64,000 nucleotides of DNA from Paracoccus stylophorae (GTDB lineage Bacteria; Pseudomonadota; Alphaproteobacteria; Rhodobacterales; Rhodobacteraceae), in assembly GCF_028553765.1 (NCBI RefSeq), contig NZ_CP067134.1, forward strand, positions 1,717,001 through 1,781,000, given 5' to 3'. Positions within the stretch are counted from its first letter, which is position 1, and the number at the start of each line of letters is the position of its first letter. The position numbers were made by a program, and so were the translations under genes. Shown one piece after another: positions 1-8,007 of the stretch. The notes under the pieces are model-generated. The model was given only the letters and a program-made list of their open reading frames with translations. It was not told the DNA's origin and ran no database searches.

Positions 1-281
1 ATCGCCGCCTCCTTGGGCGACAACCCGAAGAACTCGGCGTCGAACTTTTCGAAATCCTGCAGGACCGAGGCTGCGGGCACGTAATTCTTTTGCCGCATCC
101 GCGCCGGGCTTTCGCCGCTTTCGGTCAGTTCCTCGACCGACAGGCGCCGGATGGATTCGATCCCGTCGCGCAGATTGGCCCAGAAGCGCGCCACATCGGG
201 CGCGTCGGGCAGATGCGCGGCCATGCCGGTAATGGCGATCGCGCCTTCGGGAATCGGTGCAGACATGTTCTGACCAGTCAT
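1..281 (-). CDS. type I polyketide synthase / beta-ketoacyl synthase, N-terminal fragment
   Basis: Only the first 93 codons lie in the window; the gene continues past the left edge. The N-terminus reads as the opening of a ketosynthase domain: an IAITGMAAHLPDAPDVARFW segment (residues about 13-32), then YVPAASVLQDFEKFDAEFFG and LSPKEAA, the usual start of modular KS domains before the catalytic Cys, which is not visible. The enzyme would perform decarboxylative Claisen condensation of acyl units. I chose the ATG at 281 because AGGTGG lies 4 nt upstream; the in-frame ATG at 266 has no comparable ribosome site. The next genes belong to exopolysaccharide synthesis, so it may form part of the same locus. 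Domain content beyond the KS start cannot be judged. Confidence 0.8.
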   Translation of the reverse strand, partial: MTGQNMSAPIPEGAIAITGMAAHLPDAPDVARFWANLRDGIESIRRLSVEELTESGESPARMRQKNYVPAASVLQDFEKFDAEFFGLSPKEAA

Positions 282-398
282 CGCGCCACCTGTTTCCAAA
301 TCCATTGCCGCGCAGCCACTGCCTGCGGCGCGCGAATCGACCCGACCGGTCCAGACAATGCTGCGGTGATTGCACCCGCGTCAAACGCGTCAAAATGA

Positions 399-417
399 GG
401 CATTTTCGACAAATGCC
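399..417. promoter_or_regulatory. inverted repeat, possible operator
   Basis: GGCATTT and AAATGCC form perfect 7-bp arms around a 5-nt centre (TCGAC). It lies about 118-136 bp upstream of the polyketide synthase start. The two arms are less than one helical turn apart, which suits a dimeric regulator, but no regulator family is recognised. Confidence 0.35.
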
Positions 418-514
418 CCAAGGACGCGACAAACGCCGCCTTCATCTTCATGTCACACACCACGCCAACCTATACACGCAGACATAACAGGTAATTCGCT
501 TTGGATGGCAATTG

Positions 515-536
515 AACCTGCCGCTTTGGACAGGTC
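515..536. promoter_or_regulatory. imperfect palindrome ACCTG-N10-CAGGT, copy A
   Basis: The site has ACCTGCC and GGACAGGT half-sites. By eye it matches 18 of 22 positions with the site at 7272-7293 upstream of the priming glycosyltransferase gene. Both sites lie 5' of minus-strand genes at the two borders of the exopolysaccharide region (about 235 bp and 180 bp from the start codons). This suggests a common transcription factor; its identity is not evident. Confidence 0.5.
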
Positions 537-631
537 CGCACGCCGCCGAGCCCGCCTTCGCGCATAAGTCTAGCACGAACCGGCCCCCGGGTACGACCAA
601 AACCGTGGCTGACATGCCGCGCAGCCCAAGG

Positions 632-2080
632 CTAGACCAGCGTGCGCGGCCCCGCAACGGGCTGGCCGACCAGCCCGGAAAAGCGCGGCCGCGCGCTTGC
701 CGGCACCGCCGCAGCCGGGGCCGTCCCCGTGCCCACCTCGCCCCGTCGCAGGTTTTCCAGGTATCCCAGCATCGCGCCGGAAAACAGCCATGTGACCGGC
801 GTGATGGTGGCGTTCGGCAGCAGATCGACCAGGTTGACGGCCAGCACGACCGCCACCCCTGCGGCAAACACCGAGACCTCTTGTCCGGTTCGCCGATAGG
901 CACCGGTCAGCATGAAGATCGGCAGCAGCAGCAAGCCGAACTGCCCGATGAACCCGGCATAGCCGCCATATCCCATCGCGATGATCCACAACCCGTCGGT
1001 GGTCGAGATGTTCTCGCCCGTCTGCGGATCATAGACGCTGTTGCGCCCCCATCCGCCCCAGCCGAACAGGGGCCGCTGCATGGCGCGCGACAGCAGCATA
1101 TCTTCGTTGACGAAGCGGAATTCCAGCGATTGCGCCCGTTCGGCGGAATACTCGGCCGCCGTCTCGACCAGGCTGTCGGTGGGGATCACGTCAAAGCTGC
1201 GCAAAAGCGGATAGGTCAGCACCAGCACGCCCATCAGCATCGCGATCTGCGCCAGCCGACGCCCGCTGAACAGCAGCAGCATGGGCATCAGCAGCACCGC
1301 GTAGAGAAGCGCCGCAATGCTTTTGCACAGGACCAGCACGATCAGCAGATAAAAAGCCGCCGCATACCAGCGCAGCTTGCGCCCCGGTGCCGCATCGCGG
1401 GCCAGAACCACGGCCAGCATCACCGCCATGGATGTCAGGATTGCGATCCACAACCCGTGCTCCAGAAACACGATGGGCCGGAACCCGCCCTGACGCATCA
1501 TCTGCTGGAAGCTATGCGGGAAGAAGCCGTAGATCTGCGTATGAAGCTGCGGCGACATCCGCACCTCGTACAGCATCGGCAGCGAATACCACAGGAACGC
1601 GATCACGAATGCCGTGACCAGTTGCCGCAATGCGGTGCGGTCCGACAGAACCTCGCGTGACAACGCCCAGATGCTGAGAAACCCGAACTGGTTAACGATC
1701 ATCGAGGCGGCGTCATAGGGCCGCAAACCGGGAAGAACCGTGTCGTTGCCGATATAGACCGGGTCGCCGTTGGTGACGACGGTGAAGACCGGCCCCAGCA
1801 GCAGCAGCCCCACCAGGATCCGACCGGCCAGGCTTTTCGGCACCAGCGGGATCAGCCGCCCCAGCATCGCGCTGGCGAAGAAATAGCCGAAGACGGCCGG
1901 GACGTTCTGCTTGGTCATCCCGGGTACCCCCGGCAGATCCAGCGTCATGCCGGCGGGCAGCAGCAGATAACCCGCCAGAATCGACCAGATCACCGCCGTG
2001 CGCGCGGGCAGCAGCAGATACATGGCCAGCGTCACGAACGGCCACAGCGTCATCGTCAGAAAGGCAAGGCTGTTGGGCAT
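632..2080 (-). CDS. Wzy-like polysaccharide polymerase / O-antigen ligase-type membrane protein
   Basis: The 482-residue protein is almost wholly hydrophobic with roughly ten or more predicted membrane segments, beginning at FLTMTLWPFVTLAMYLLL. A large periplasmic-type loop holds GWGGWGRNSVYDPQTGENIS (residues about 350-370), a pattern I associate with exopolysaccharide polymerases of this order. Such proteins join lipid-linked repeat units at the outer face of the inner membrane. It sits among glycosyltransferase, Wzz-like and priming-transferase genes, which supports the role. Sequence conservation in this family is low, so polymerase versus ligase cannot be separated. The start is the ATG at 2080; the short C-terminal tail is basic. 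Confidence 0.72.
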   Translation of the reverse strand: MPNSLAFLTMTLWPFVTLAMYLLLPARTAVIWSILAGYLLLPAGMTLDLPGVPGMTKQNVPAVFGYFFASAMLGRLIPLVPKSLAGRILVGLLLLGPVFTVVTNGDPVYIGNDTVLPGLRPYDAASMIVNQFGFLSIWALSREVLSDRTALRQLVTAFVIAFLWYSLPMLYEVRMSPQLHTQIYGFFPHSFQQMMRQGGFRPIVFLEHGLWIAILTSMAVMLAVVLARDAAPGRKLRWYAAAFYLLIVLVLCKSIAALLYAVLLMPMLLLFSGRRLAQIAMLMGVLVLTYPLLRSFDVIPTDSLVETAAEYSAERAQSLEFRFVNEDMLLSRAMQRPLFGWGGWGRNSVYDPQTGENISTTDGLWIIAMGYGGYAGFIGQFGLLLLPIFMLTGAYRRTGQEVSVFAAGVAVVLAVNLVDLLPNATITPVTWLFSGAMLGYLENLRRGEVGTGTAPAAAVPASARPRFSGLVGQPVAGPRTLV

Positions 2081-2242
2081 CTGGCAGGAATCGCACGCGC
2101 TTCAACCGGGAACCGTCAATGGATTAGCACAAACCGCGCCGGCCACAAAGCCTCGGCGATTGTGGCGCCGCGTCAAAAGTGCCACAGAACGCGAAGAATG
2201 CCGCCGATCCCCGATTTCGGCGCGTGTCGTGGAGGCTGCGCG

Positions 2243-2998
2243 ATGAACTTCAGCTATGGCGATCAAACGATCCGCGTGAACATGCCCGACCGGGCCGCGC
2301 TGATGGCGGAACTGACCCGCCGGTTTCGCGCCCGCACCGGGTTCGCGCTGGCGACCATCAATCTGGATCATCTGGTCAAGCTGCGCGCTGATCCGCGCTT
2401 TCGCGATGCCTATGCCGCGCAGGATCTGGTGGTTGCGGACGGTAACCCCGTGGTCTGGCTGTCGCGGCTGGCGGGCCGGCCGGTCCAGCTTGTGCCCGGG
2501 TCGGATCTGGTGATGCCGCTGGTGCGTCTGGCAGCAGCCCAGGATGTTGCCATCGCCCTTGTCGGGTCCACCGATGATGCGCTGAAGGCCGCCGCCCAAA
2601 GGATCGTGACCGAGGAACCCGGCGCCAGAATCGTGCTGCGCATCGCCCCCCCGATGGGATTCGATCCAAAATCCAAGGCGGCGGGCGCGTTGCTGCGCCA
2701 GATCGCGGACAGCGGCGCCGGATTATGCTTTATCGCGCTTGGCGCGCCGAAACAGGAACAGCTTGCCGCGCGCGGCCGGATCGAGGCGCCTGAGGTTGGC
2801 TTTGCCTCGGTCGGGGCGGGCTTGGATTTTCTGGCCGGCGACCAGCAGCGCGCGCCGGCCTGGGTGCGCCGGATCGCGATGGAATGGGCCTGGCGGATGC
2901 TGTCGGCACCGCGCCGGCTGGTGCCGCGCTATGCCAGATGCGCCGCGATCCTGCCCGGCGAGGCGATCAACGCGATGCGCCAGCGCCGGGACGGATAG
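2243..2998 (+). CDS. WecB/TagA/CpsF family glycosyltransferase
   Basis: The 251-residue protein belongs to the family that transfers N-acetylmannosamine(uronic acid)-type sugars to lipid-linked acceptors. Visible family marks are FALATINLDHLVKL near the N-terminus, VADGNPVVWLSRL, IALVGSTDDALKAA, FIALGAPKQEQLA and the C-terminal VGAGLDFLAGDQQRAPAWVR with a following amphipathic MEWAWRM helix. Start choice: the ATG at 2243 has GGAGG 7 nt upstream, while the upstream in-frame ATG adds a basic stretch with no family similarity. It is transcribed away from the polymerase gene and meets the GT2 gene tail to tail with no gap. It probably adds one sugar of the exopolysaccharide repeat. Confidence 0.88.
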   Translation: MNFSYGDQTIRVNMPDRAALMAELTRRFRARTGFALATINLDHLVKLRADPRFRDAYAAQDLVVADGNPVVWLSRLAGRPVQLVPGSDLVMPLVRLAAAQDVAIALVGSTDDALKAAAQRIVTEEPGARIVLRIAPPMGFDPKSKAAGALLRQIADSGAGLCFIALGAPKQEQLAARGRIEAPEVGFASVGAGLDFLAGDQQRAPAWVRRIAMEWAWRMLSAPRRLVPRYARCAAILPGEAINAMRQRRDG

Positions 2999-4015
2999 TC
3001 ATTTGTATTCGATCAGCCCGCCACGCCGTCCGCGCAGCCGGTTCAGCCAGAAGGACAGCACGCCCTGCGCCTCGGCGAACTTGCCAAGGACGTTGAAGAA
3101 GGCGATTTCCCACGATGCGCGCCGAGAGATTCCGCGCCGCGCCGCAAGCCGCAGGATCTGCGCCGGATAGGCCAGCGCCAGCAACGCCGCCAGCGCCGGT
3201 GCCAGCACCGACAGGATCAAGATCAGCACCGGCAGGACCGCACCCCACAGGATGCCGCGCCGCGTCTCGGTCACCCAGTGGCGGTCCGGCGGCGCGCCGT
3301 GGAGCGCCGCGCCCTCGGCAAAGGCATGTCCGGCGCGTCGCGTCCGGCGCCACCATTGTGAAAACCGCGTCATCGCCGCATCGTGCAGCGTCATTTCGGC
3401 GTCCAGCCGCCAGATCCGGCCGCCGTCGCGTCGCAGGCGCAGGCACAGCTCGGGCTCTTCGCCGGCGATCAGATCGTCGCGAAAGCCGCCGACCCGTTCC
3501 AGTGCCGCGACCCGCATCAGCGCGTCGCCGCCGCAGGCCCGCGCCTCGCCCACCGGCGTATTCCATTCGGCATCGCACAGCCGGTTGTAGACGGTGGCGT
3601 GTGCATAACGCTCTCGCCGGCGGCCGCAGACTGCAACCACCTGCGGATGCGCGTCCAGAAACGCGCGCGCCTGCGCAAGCCAGCCGGCTTGCAGCACGCA
3701 ATCGCCGTCGATGAAATGCACGTATTCGGGCGGATCGTCCTGCGCCACGATCCGGGCCAGCCCCGCATTGCGCGCCCGCGCGGCGGTGAACGGACGGTCC
3801 ATGTCCAGCGCGACGATCTGCGCGCCCGCAGCCTCGGCCGCCAGAACGCTGCCATCGGTCGAGCCGCTGTCGACATAGACGATCCGGCGCATCCCCGCGC
3901 GCTGCAACGAGGCCAGACATTCGACCAGCCGCCGCCCTTCGTTCCGGCCGATGGCAATCGCATCGACCGCGCCGGGCACCGGCGTTGTCCCTTTTGCGGG
4001 TTGGTTCCTGTTCAC
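2999..4015 (-). CDS. glycosyltransferase family 2
   Basis: The 338-residue protein has a GT-A fold N-terminal domain: VDAIAIGRNEGRRLVECLAS for nucleotide binding, VDSGSTDGS, then HFIDGDCVLQ with the metal-binding DGD motif. A later GEEPELCLRLRRDGG matches the acidic active-site ED-type segment. Two hydrophobic segments (VLPVLILILSVLAPALAALL and onward) near residues 255-295 should tether it to the inner membrane, as in dolichyl-phosphate-type and EPS glycosyltransferases. Its stop codon abuts that of the upstream-facing WecB-like gene. It likely elongates the exopolysaccharide repeat unit on undecaprenyl diphosphate; donor and acceptor are unknown. Confidence 0.88.
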   Translation of the reverse strand: MNRNQPAKGTTPVPGAVDAIAIGRNEGRRLVECLASLQRAGMRRIVYVDSGSTDGSVLAAEAAGAQIVALDMDRPFTAARARNAGLARIVAQDDPPEYVHFIDGDCVLQAGWLAQARAFLDAHPQVVAVCGRRRERYAHATVYNRLCDAEWNTPVGEARACGGDALMRVAALERVGGFRDDLIAGEEPELCLRLRRDGGRIWRLDAEMTLHDAAMTRFSQWWRRTRRAGHAFAEGAALHGAPPDRHWVTETRRGILWGAVLPVLILILSVLAPALAALLALAYPAQILRLAARRGISRRASWEIAFFNVLGKFAEAQGVLSFWLNRLRGRRGGLIEYK

Positions 4016-4168
4016 AATCCGACTACCTCTGATCGCCTTACGGGCGTATCATCAGTAAACATGTCGCCAAACTTGTTCTATTGTATAAATTGATTCCTGC
4101 ACATGATCTGCTAGGCAGGCGCGGTATTCGCCACTCTGCTTGGCAGTGTAACGATCGGGTAACGAGTG

Positions 4169-5059
4169 ATGACCTCTGAGACGCCGCGACACGCGCAGAC
4201 TCAGGCGCCTGCGGCCCGGCAGGCGCCGGTCAAGGTCGCGCGTCTGCGGCTGGATCGCAGCAGGCCCGACGCGGCCCCCGACAAGGCCGCCGAAAGCCCG
4301 GTTTCGTGGACCGACCTGCGACGCCTGAACAGCGACGCGGCGACCATGCGCCGCCACCGGCTTTACGTCGAAAGCCGCGGCGACGACATCACCCGCCGCT
4401 TCGATCTGCTGCGCACCCTGCTTGCGGATGCAATCGACGAACACGGCATCCTGCGTCTGGGCGTCACCGCCCCCACAACGGGGGCCGGAACCTCGTTCGT
4501 GGCCGCCAATCTTGCGCTGGCGATGGCGCGGCGGCCCAGTGCGCGCGTGCTGCTGACCGACCTGAACCTGCGCCGCCCCGGATTGGCGCGCATGTTCGGT
4601 GCCAATGCCCCCGCCCCTCTGTCCGAGATGCTGACCGGCGCGCAGCGCGCGCCGACCCAGCTTCGGCTGTTCAGTGACAATCTGGCGGTGCTGCTGAATT
4701 CGCAACCCATCAAGGGCAGCGCCGAATTGCTGCAGGAACCGTCGGCGGCGCAGGCGCTGCGCGAGATGCGGCAGCAATTCATGCCCACGCAAGAGATCTA
4801 TGATCTGCCGCCGGTGCTGGGACGCGACGATCTGCTGTCCTGCCTGCCGCATCTGGACGGGGTGCTGATGGTCGCGGACGGCACAGGCAACACCGCCCGT
4901 CAGCTGCGCGACGCCGAAGAGCTGCTGAGCGGGCGCACCCGGCTGGTCGCGGTGGTGCTGAACCGCGGAGAGATCCGCAAACCGTTTCACGAGCTCGTTC
5001 GCGACATCCGCAACCGGTTTTCCGGCAGCGGGCGCGACAAGGATGGCAGACATGACTAG
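4169..5059 (+). CDS. CpsD/CapB-like P-loop ATPase (BY-kinase homologue) with degenerate Walker A
   Basis: The 296-residue protein has the arrangement of cytoplasmic bacterial tyrosine kinases that partner Wzz-type proteins: a disordered N-terminal 50 residues, LGVTAPTTGAGTSFVAANLA at about 98-117, LLTDLNLRRPGL (Walker A', Asp131) and a LDGVLMVADGT Walker B-like strand. Two features argue against ordinary kinase activity. The P-loop lysine is replaced (G-A-G-T-S instead of G-x-G-K-S/T), and the C-terminus ends in GSGRDKDGRHD with no tyrosine cluster. The next gene is the Wzz-like partner, overlapping by 8 nt, so it may act as a structural regulator of chain length. Start: ATG 4169; a GTG at 4166 is equally in frame. 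Confidence 0.8.
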   Translation: MTSETPRHAQTQAPAARQAPVKVARLRLDRSRPDAAPDKAAESPVSWTDLRRLNSDAATMRRHRLYVESRGDDITRRFDLLRTLLADAIDEHGILRLGVTAPTTGAGTSFVAANLALAMARRPSARVLLTDLNLRRPGLARMFGANAPAPLSEMLTGAQRAPTQLRLFSDNLAVLLNSQPIKGSAELLQEPSAAQALREMRQQFMPTQEIYDLPPVLGRDDLLSCLPHLDGVLMVADGTGNTARQLRDAEELLSGRTRLVAVVLNRGEIRKPFHELVRDIRNRFSGSGRDKDGRHD

Positions 5060-6281
5060 TCTTGGGTCGATCAGCGACATTCTTTCGATGATGTGGCGCC
5101 GCCGCTGGATTCTGGGCACCACGATCCTGGCCGGGGCCGCGATCAGCTATCAGGTGGCGATCACCCAGCCGCACAGCTATTCCGCCTCGGCGGTTCTGCA
5201 GATCGAAACGCCGCGTTCGCTGTCCGAAGGTCCGCGCAGCGCCGGCAGCGGCGGGATTCCGGCCGGCTACTGGTTGCAGCTTGTCCAGGCCCGGCTGATG
5301 GTGCGCGACAATATCCAGACGCTGATCGACAAGTTCGGCCTGTTCGAGGATTCGCCCGAAATAACCGAGGCGTTGCAGGTCGAGATCGTGCGCCGCGCAT
5401 TTCGGATCGAACCGATCACCAGCGGCCAGTTCTATGGCAACAGCGAACAATGGCCGGGCGTGCTGCGCGTGACCGCGACGATGGGCACGCCCGAACTGGC
5501 CGCCGACATGGCCAACGAGATGGCGGAAAGCGTGCTGGAACTGAACGCCAGCACTCAGACCGAACGGACGCAAGAGACGTTGCAGTTCTACAGCAGCGAG
5601 GAATCGCGGATCGCCAACCAGATCGACGCGGTCGAAAACGAGATGGCGGCGTTCCGCAACGAACATCTGGACGTGCTGCCCACCAGCATGCTGGACAACC
5701 GCCCCGATGAGATGCGCACCATCGACACCGAACTGAACACGATCGGCGGCGATCTGCTGGAGGCGCGCGGCAAGCGCGAGGAACTGGTGTCGCGCGGCAA
5801 TCTCAGCACCGTGGAACAGCGCGAGGTCAGCCGGCTGGACAGCCAGATCGACTTTCTGACCACCCGCCAGCAGCAATTGCAGGAACGGATGAGCGAGATC
5901 CGCGCATCCGGACGCCGCAGCGTCAATGCCGAGGCGCAGATGGAAGCGTATCAGAGGCGGCTGGTGCAACTGCGCGAACAGCAGGCCGAGATGAGCGCGC
6001 GCCGCGCCGCCGCCGAAACCGCACAGCGTCTGAACGCCGAACAGCAAAGCGAACAGTTCATCCTGCTGGAACGCGCGGTCGAGCCGGACTATCCGCTTTC
6101 CTCGGGCCGCAAGAAGATCATGGTATTCGGGCTGGCCGGGTCGATCGTGCTGGCGCTGGCCATCGCGATCCTGCTGGAAATTCTCAGGCCGGTGGTGCGC
6201 TCGGCCGGGCAGATGGAACGAAGCTCGGGCCTGCGGCCGGTCATGACCCTTCCGCAGATCGGCGGAAAGCGCCGCGGCTAG
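5052..6281 (+). CDS. Wzz/GumC-family polysaccharide co-polymerase (chain-length determinant)
   Basis: The 409-residue inner-membrane protein has the polysaccharide co-polymerase plan: a cytoplasmic N-terminus, a membrane segment at about 16-36 (RRWILGTTILAGAAISYQVA), a long periplasmic part with heptad-rich helices at about 160-320 containing many Glu, Gln and Arg, and a second membrane segment at about 356-378 (VFGLAGSIVLALAIAILLEI). It ends with a short cytoplasmic tail holding RPVMTLPQI. No kinase domain is fused; that function is in the preceding gene. The ATG at 5052 is preferred since AAGGA lies 8 nt upstream and the ATG overlaps the preceding stop by 8 nt; an in-frame ATG at 5043 is possible. 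It sets exopolysaccharide length together with the polymerase. Confidence 0.87.
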   Translation: MTSLGSISDILSMMWRRRWILGTTILAGAAISYQVAITQPHSYSASAVLQIETPRSLSEGPRSAGSGGIPAGYWLQLVQARLMVRDNIQTLIDKFGLFEDSPEITEALQVEIVRRAFRIEPITSGQFYGNSEQWPGVLRVTATMGTPELAADMANEMAESVLELNASTQTERTQETLQFYSSEESRIANQIDAVENEMAAFRNEHLDVLPTSMLDNRPDEMRTIDTELNTIGGDLLEARGKREELVSRGNLSTVEQREVSRLDSQIDFLTTRQQQLQERMSEIRASGRRSVNAEAQMEAYQRRLVQLREQQAEMSARRAAAETAQRLNAEQQSEQFILLERAVEPDYPLSSGRKKIMVFGLAGSIVLALAIAILLEILRPVVRSAGQMERSSGLRPVMTLPQIGGKRRG

Positions 6282-6349
6282 GCGTGCAGCCGTTCCAGGC
6301 TCTGCACCCGCCCGCTGCCCTGCGATCCACCTTCATATACAAAGCAGAA

Positions 6350-6371
6350 CGGCCGCCCATTCGGGCGGCCG
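6350..6371. terminator. terminator hairpin between convergent genes
   Basis: CGGCCGCCC and GGGCGGCCG form perfect 9-bp arms around an ATTC loop. The hairpin lies between the convergent Wzz-like and priming glycosyltransferase genes and could serve both strands, though flanking T-runs are weak. Confidence 0.6.
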
Positions 6372-6413
6372 GTTCCTTATCATACAGGTGTCATCAGCCG
6401 ATGGCGGCGGACC

Positions 6414-7094
6414 CTAGCAGCCGGTGGCGCGCAGCACCACGCCGAAGGTGCGCACCAGGATCGACACGTCGCTGGTCAGCGACAGATGCCGCTCATACCG
6501 GTCGTCATACCAGGCCCGCGCCGCGAAAGAGGTCGAGTTGCGGCCCGAGGTCTGCCAGAAGCCGGTGATCCCCGGACGCAGATCGTAATAACCCGAACCC
6601 TCATACATCGCCTGCTGTTCAGGCAGCATCGGGCGCGGACCGACCAGGCTCATATCGCCTTTCAGGACGTTCCAAAGCTGGGGCAGTTCGTCCAGAGAGC
6701 TGCTGCGCAGCACCCGGCCGAACCGGGTCACGCGCGGATCGTCGCGCAGCTTCTGGGTTTCGTCCCATTCCCGCTTTGCCTCGGCATTCTCATCCAGATA
6801 GGCGGCAAGCCGCGCATCCGCATCCACGACCATGCTGCGCAGTTTCCACATGCGATAACGGCTGCCATTCCGGCCGATCCGCGCCTGCGAATAGAACGGG
6901 TTACCGCCGTCGCGCAGCACCATGACCGCCAGCAGGATAATCAGCGGAACCACGAATGGTGCGCTCAAAACAACCAGCAACACGTCAAGCGGACGTTTGA
7001 AACACTTTCTGTAAAGCCAGGGCCGGGTCTTTCCGACAGTCTTGACGCCCGACACCGATACCAAGGCAACCATTTGATCTTCCATCGCCATCAT
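6414..7094 (-). CDS. priming glycosyltransferase, ExoY/WbaP-type bacterial sugar transferase
   Basis: This polyisoprenyl-phosphate hexose-1-phosphate transferase starts the exopolysaccharide repeat by loading a sugar phosphate on undecaprenyl phosphate. The 226-residue form has a single membrane segment (DVLLVVLSAPFVVPLIILLA, about 36-60) followed by the catalytic domain with KLRSMVVDADARL, RVTRFGRVLRSSSLDELPQL, GDMSLVGPRPMLPEQ and PGITGFWQTSGRN, so it is the short ExoY-like type without the N-terminal WbaP region. Several starts are possible: ATG 7094 was taken; a GTG at 7112 and ATGs at 7085 and 7073 are in frame. It is transcribed towards the Wzz-like gene from its own long upstream region with regulatory repeats. 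Confidence 0.9.
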   Translation of the reverse strand: MMAMEDQMVALVSVSGVKTVGKTRPWLYRKCFKRPLDVLLVVLSAPFVVPLIILLAVMVLRDGGNPFYSQARIGRNGSRYRMWKLRSMVVDADARLAAYLDENAEAKREWDETQKLRDDPRVTRFGRVLRSSSLDELPQLWNVLKGDMSLVGPRPMLPEQQAMYEGSGYYDLRPGITGFWQTSGRNSTSFAARAWYDDRYERHLSLTSDVSILVRTFGVVLRATGC

Positions 7095-7173
7095 GCCCAC
7101 AATTCTAAACACGCAAACCAGCTACGCCACACAAGCGAGCCTGTGACAGGCCGCGTCCGAACACCGAAAAAAG

Positions 7174-7198
7174 GGAACAGGTGATCGTTCGGAACAGG
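7174..7198. repeat. direct repeat GGAACAGG x2, 17-bp period
   Basis: Two exact 8-bp copies lie 80-105 bp upstream of the priming glycosyltransferase start. The first is embedded in AACAGGTGAT, which is close to AACAGGTAAT at 486-495 upstream of the polyketide synthase gene. Confidence 0.45.
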
Positions 7199-7271
7199 CC
7201 CTCGTACTGCGCAGACAATAGCATTTCGGCGTCTTTTCGCCCATCGTTAAAACTTTAATAAGCGGAAAAAT

Positions 7272-7293
7272 GACCTGCCCTTTAGGACAGGTC
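7272..7293. promoter_or_regulatory. imperfect palindrome ACCTG-N10-CAGGT, copy B
   Basis: GACCTGCCC and GGACAGGTC are separated by 4 nt and differ from perfect symmetry at one pair. The site lies about 180 bp upstream of the priming glycosyltransferase start and matches the element at 515-536 at 18 of 22 positions by eye. A candidate operator of the exopolysaccharide region. Confidence 0.5.
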
Positions 7294-7519
7294 GGGGGCC
7301 TGAAAACATCTCAACGGCGTTATGAAACGGGAAATGCAATCTAAAGTTGTTTTTCAGACCATTCGGTTTTGCGTATCGTGCACAATCTGCGGATGTTCGA
7401 TTCGGGCCACGGCGAATCTGCGCAGGGCAAATAACTTATGTTATTTCAACGAAGCGGGATTGGGACGGCGCCGCGTGCAGCCTTGCCCGTCGCAAGCCCC
7501 GTTCCGCGGGACAAGCGCA

Positions 7520-7540
7520 GCCGGCGCAGACCGCGCCGGC
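7520..7540 (-). terminator. hairpin downstream of ferredoxin gene
   Basis: GCCGGCGC and GCGCCGGC form perfect 8-bp arms around AGACC. The hairpin begins 37 nt after the ferredoxin stop codon. No clear U-tract follows on the minus strand, so it may need Rho or be an mRNA-stabilising end. Confidence 0.45.
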
Positions 7541-7576
7541 AATCATAGCGTGTTCAGATGAAGCTTGCGGCCGGTC

Positions 7577-7984
<408 letters not shown>

Positions 7985-8007
7985 CTAGCTGCCGTGGCGC
8001 GTGTGGA

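Larger units (their letters stand above)
282..631. other. 350-bp intergenic region with regulatory palindromes
   Basis: No convincing gene is present in this region between the polyketide synthase start and the end of the Wzy-like gene, both on the minus strand. It is less GC-rich than its surroundings and holds two inverted repeats, at 399-417 and 515-536, listed separately, plus an AACAGGTAAT sequence at 486-495 that resembles AACAGGTGAT at 7176-7185. It therefore looks like the regulatory region for the polyketide synthase gene. Confidence 0.6.
7095..7576. other. 480-bp intergenic region with exopolysaccharide-type regulatory signals
   Basis: No supported gene lies here; a 79-codon plus-strand frame at 7322-7561 has no recognisable similarity and ordinary noncoding composition. 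The region is AT-richer than its surroundings. It contains the palindrome at 7272-7293, direct repeats of GGAACAGG at 7174-7181 and 7191-7198 (17-bp period), a minus-strand TATTGT hexamer at 7215-7220 that could be a -10 element for the priming transferase, and a hairpin at 7520-7540 downstream of the ferredoxin gene. Confidence 0.55.

Noticed and set aside
512..1660. 382-codon plus-strand frame opposite the Wzy-like gene
   Set aside because: Hydrophilic His/Gln/Arg-rich composition, the mirror image of a membrane-protein gene on the other strand.
7249..7260. TTAA-N4-TTAA resembling a CtrA site
   Set aside because: CtrA sites need a 7-nt spacing; here it is 4.
7322..7561. 79-codon plus-strand frame in the intergenic region, with several Cys
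   Set aside because: No ribosome site, no recognisable fold, and it runs through the hairpin downstream of fdxE.
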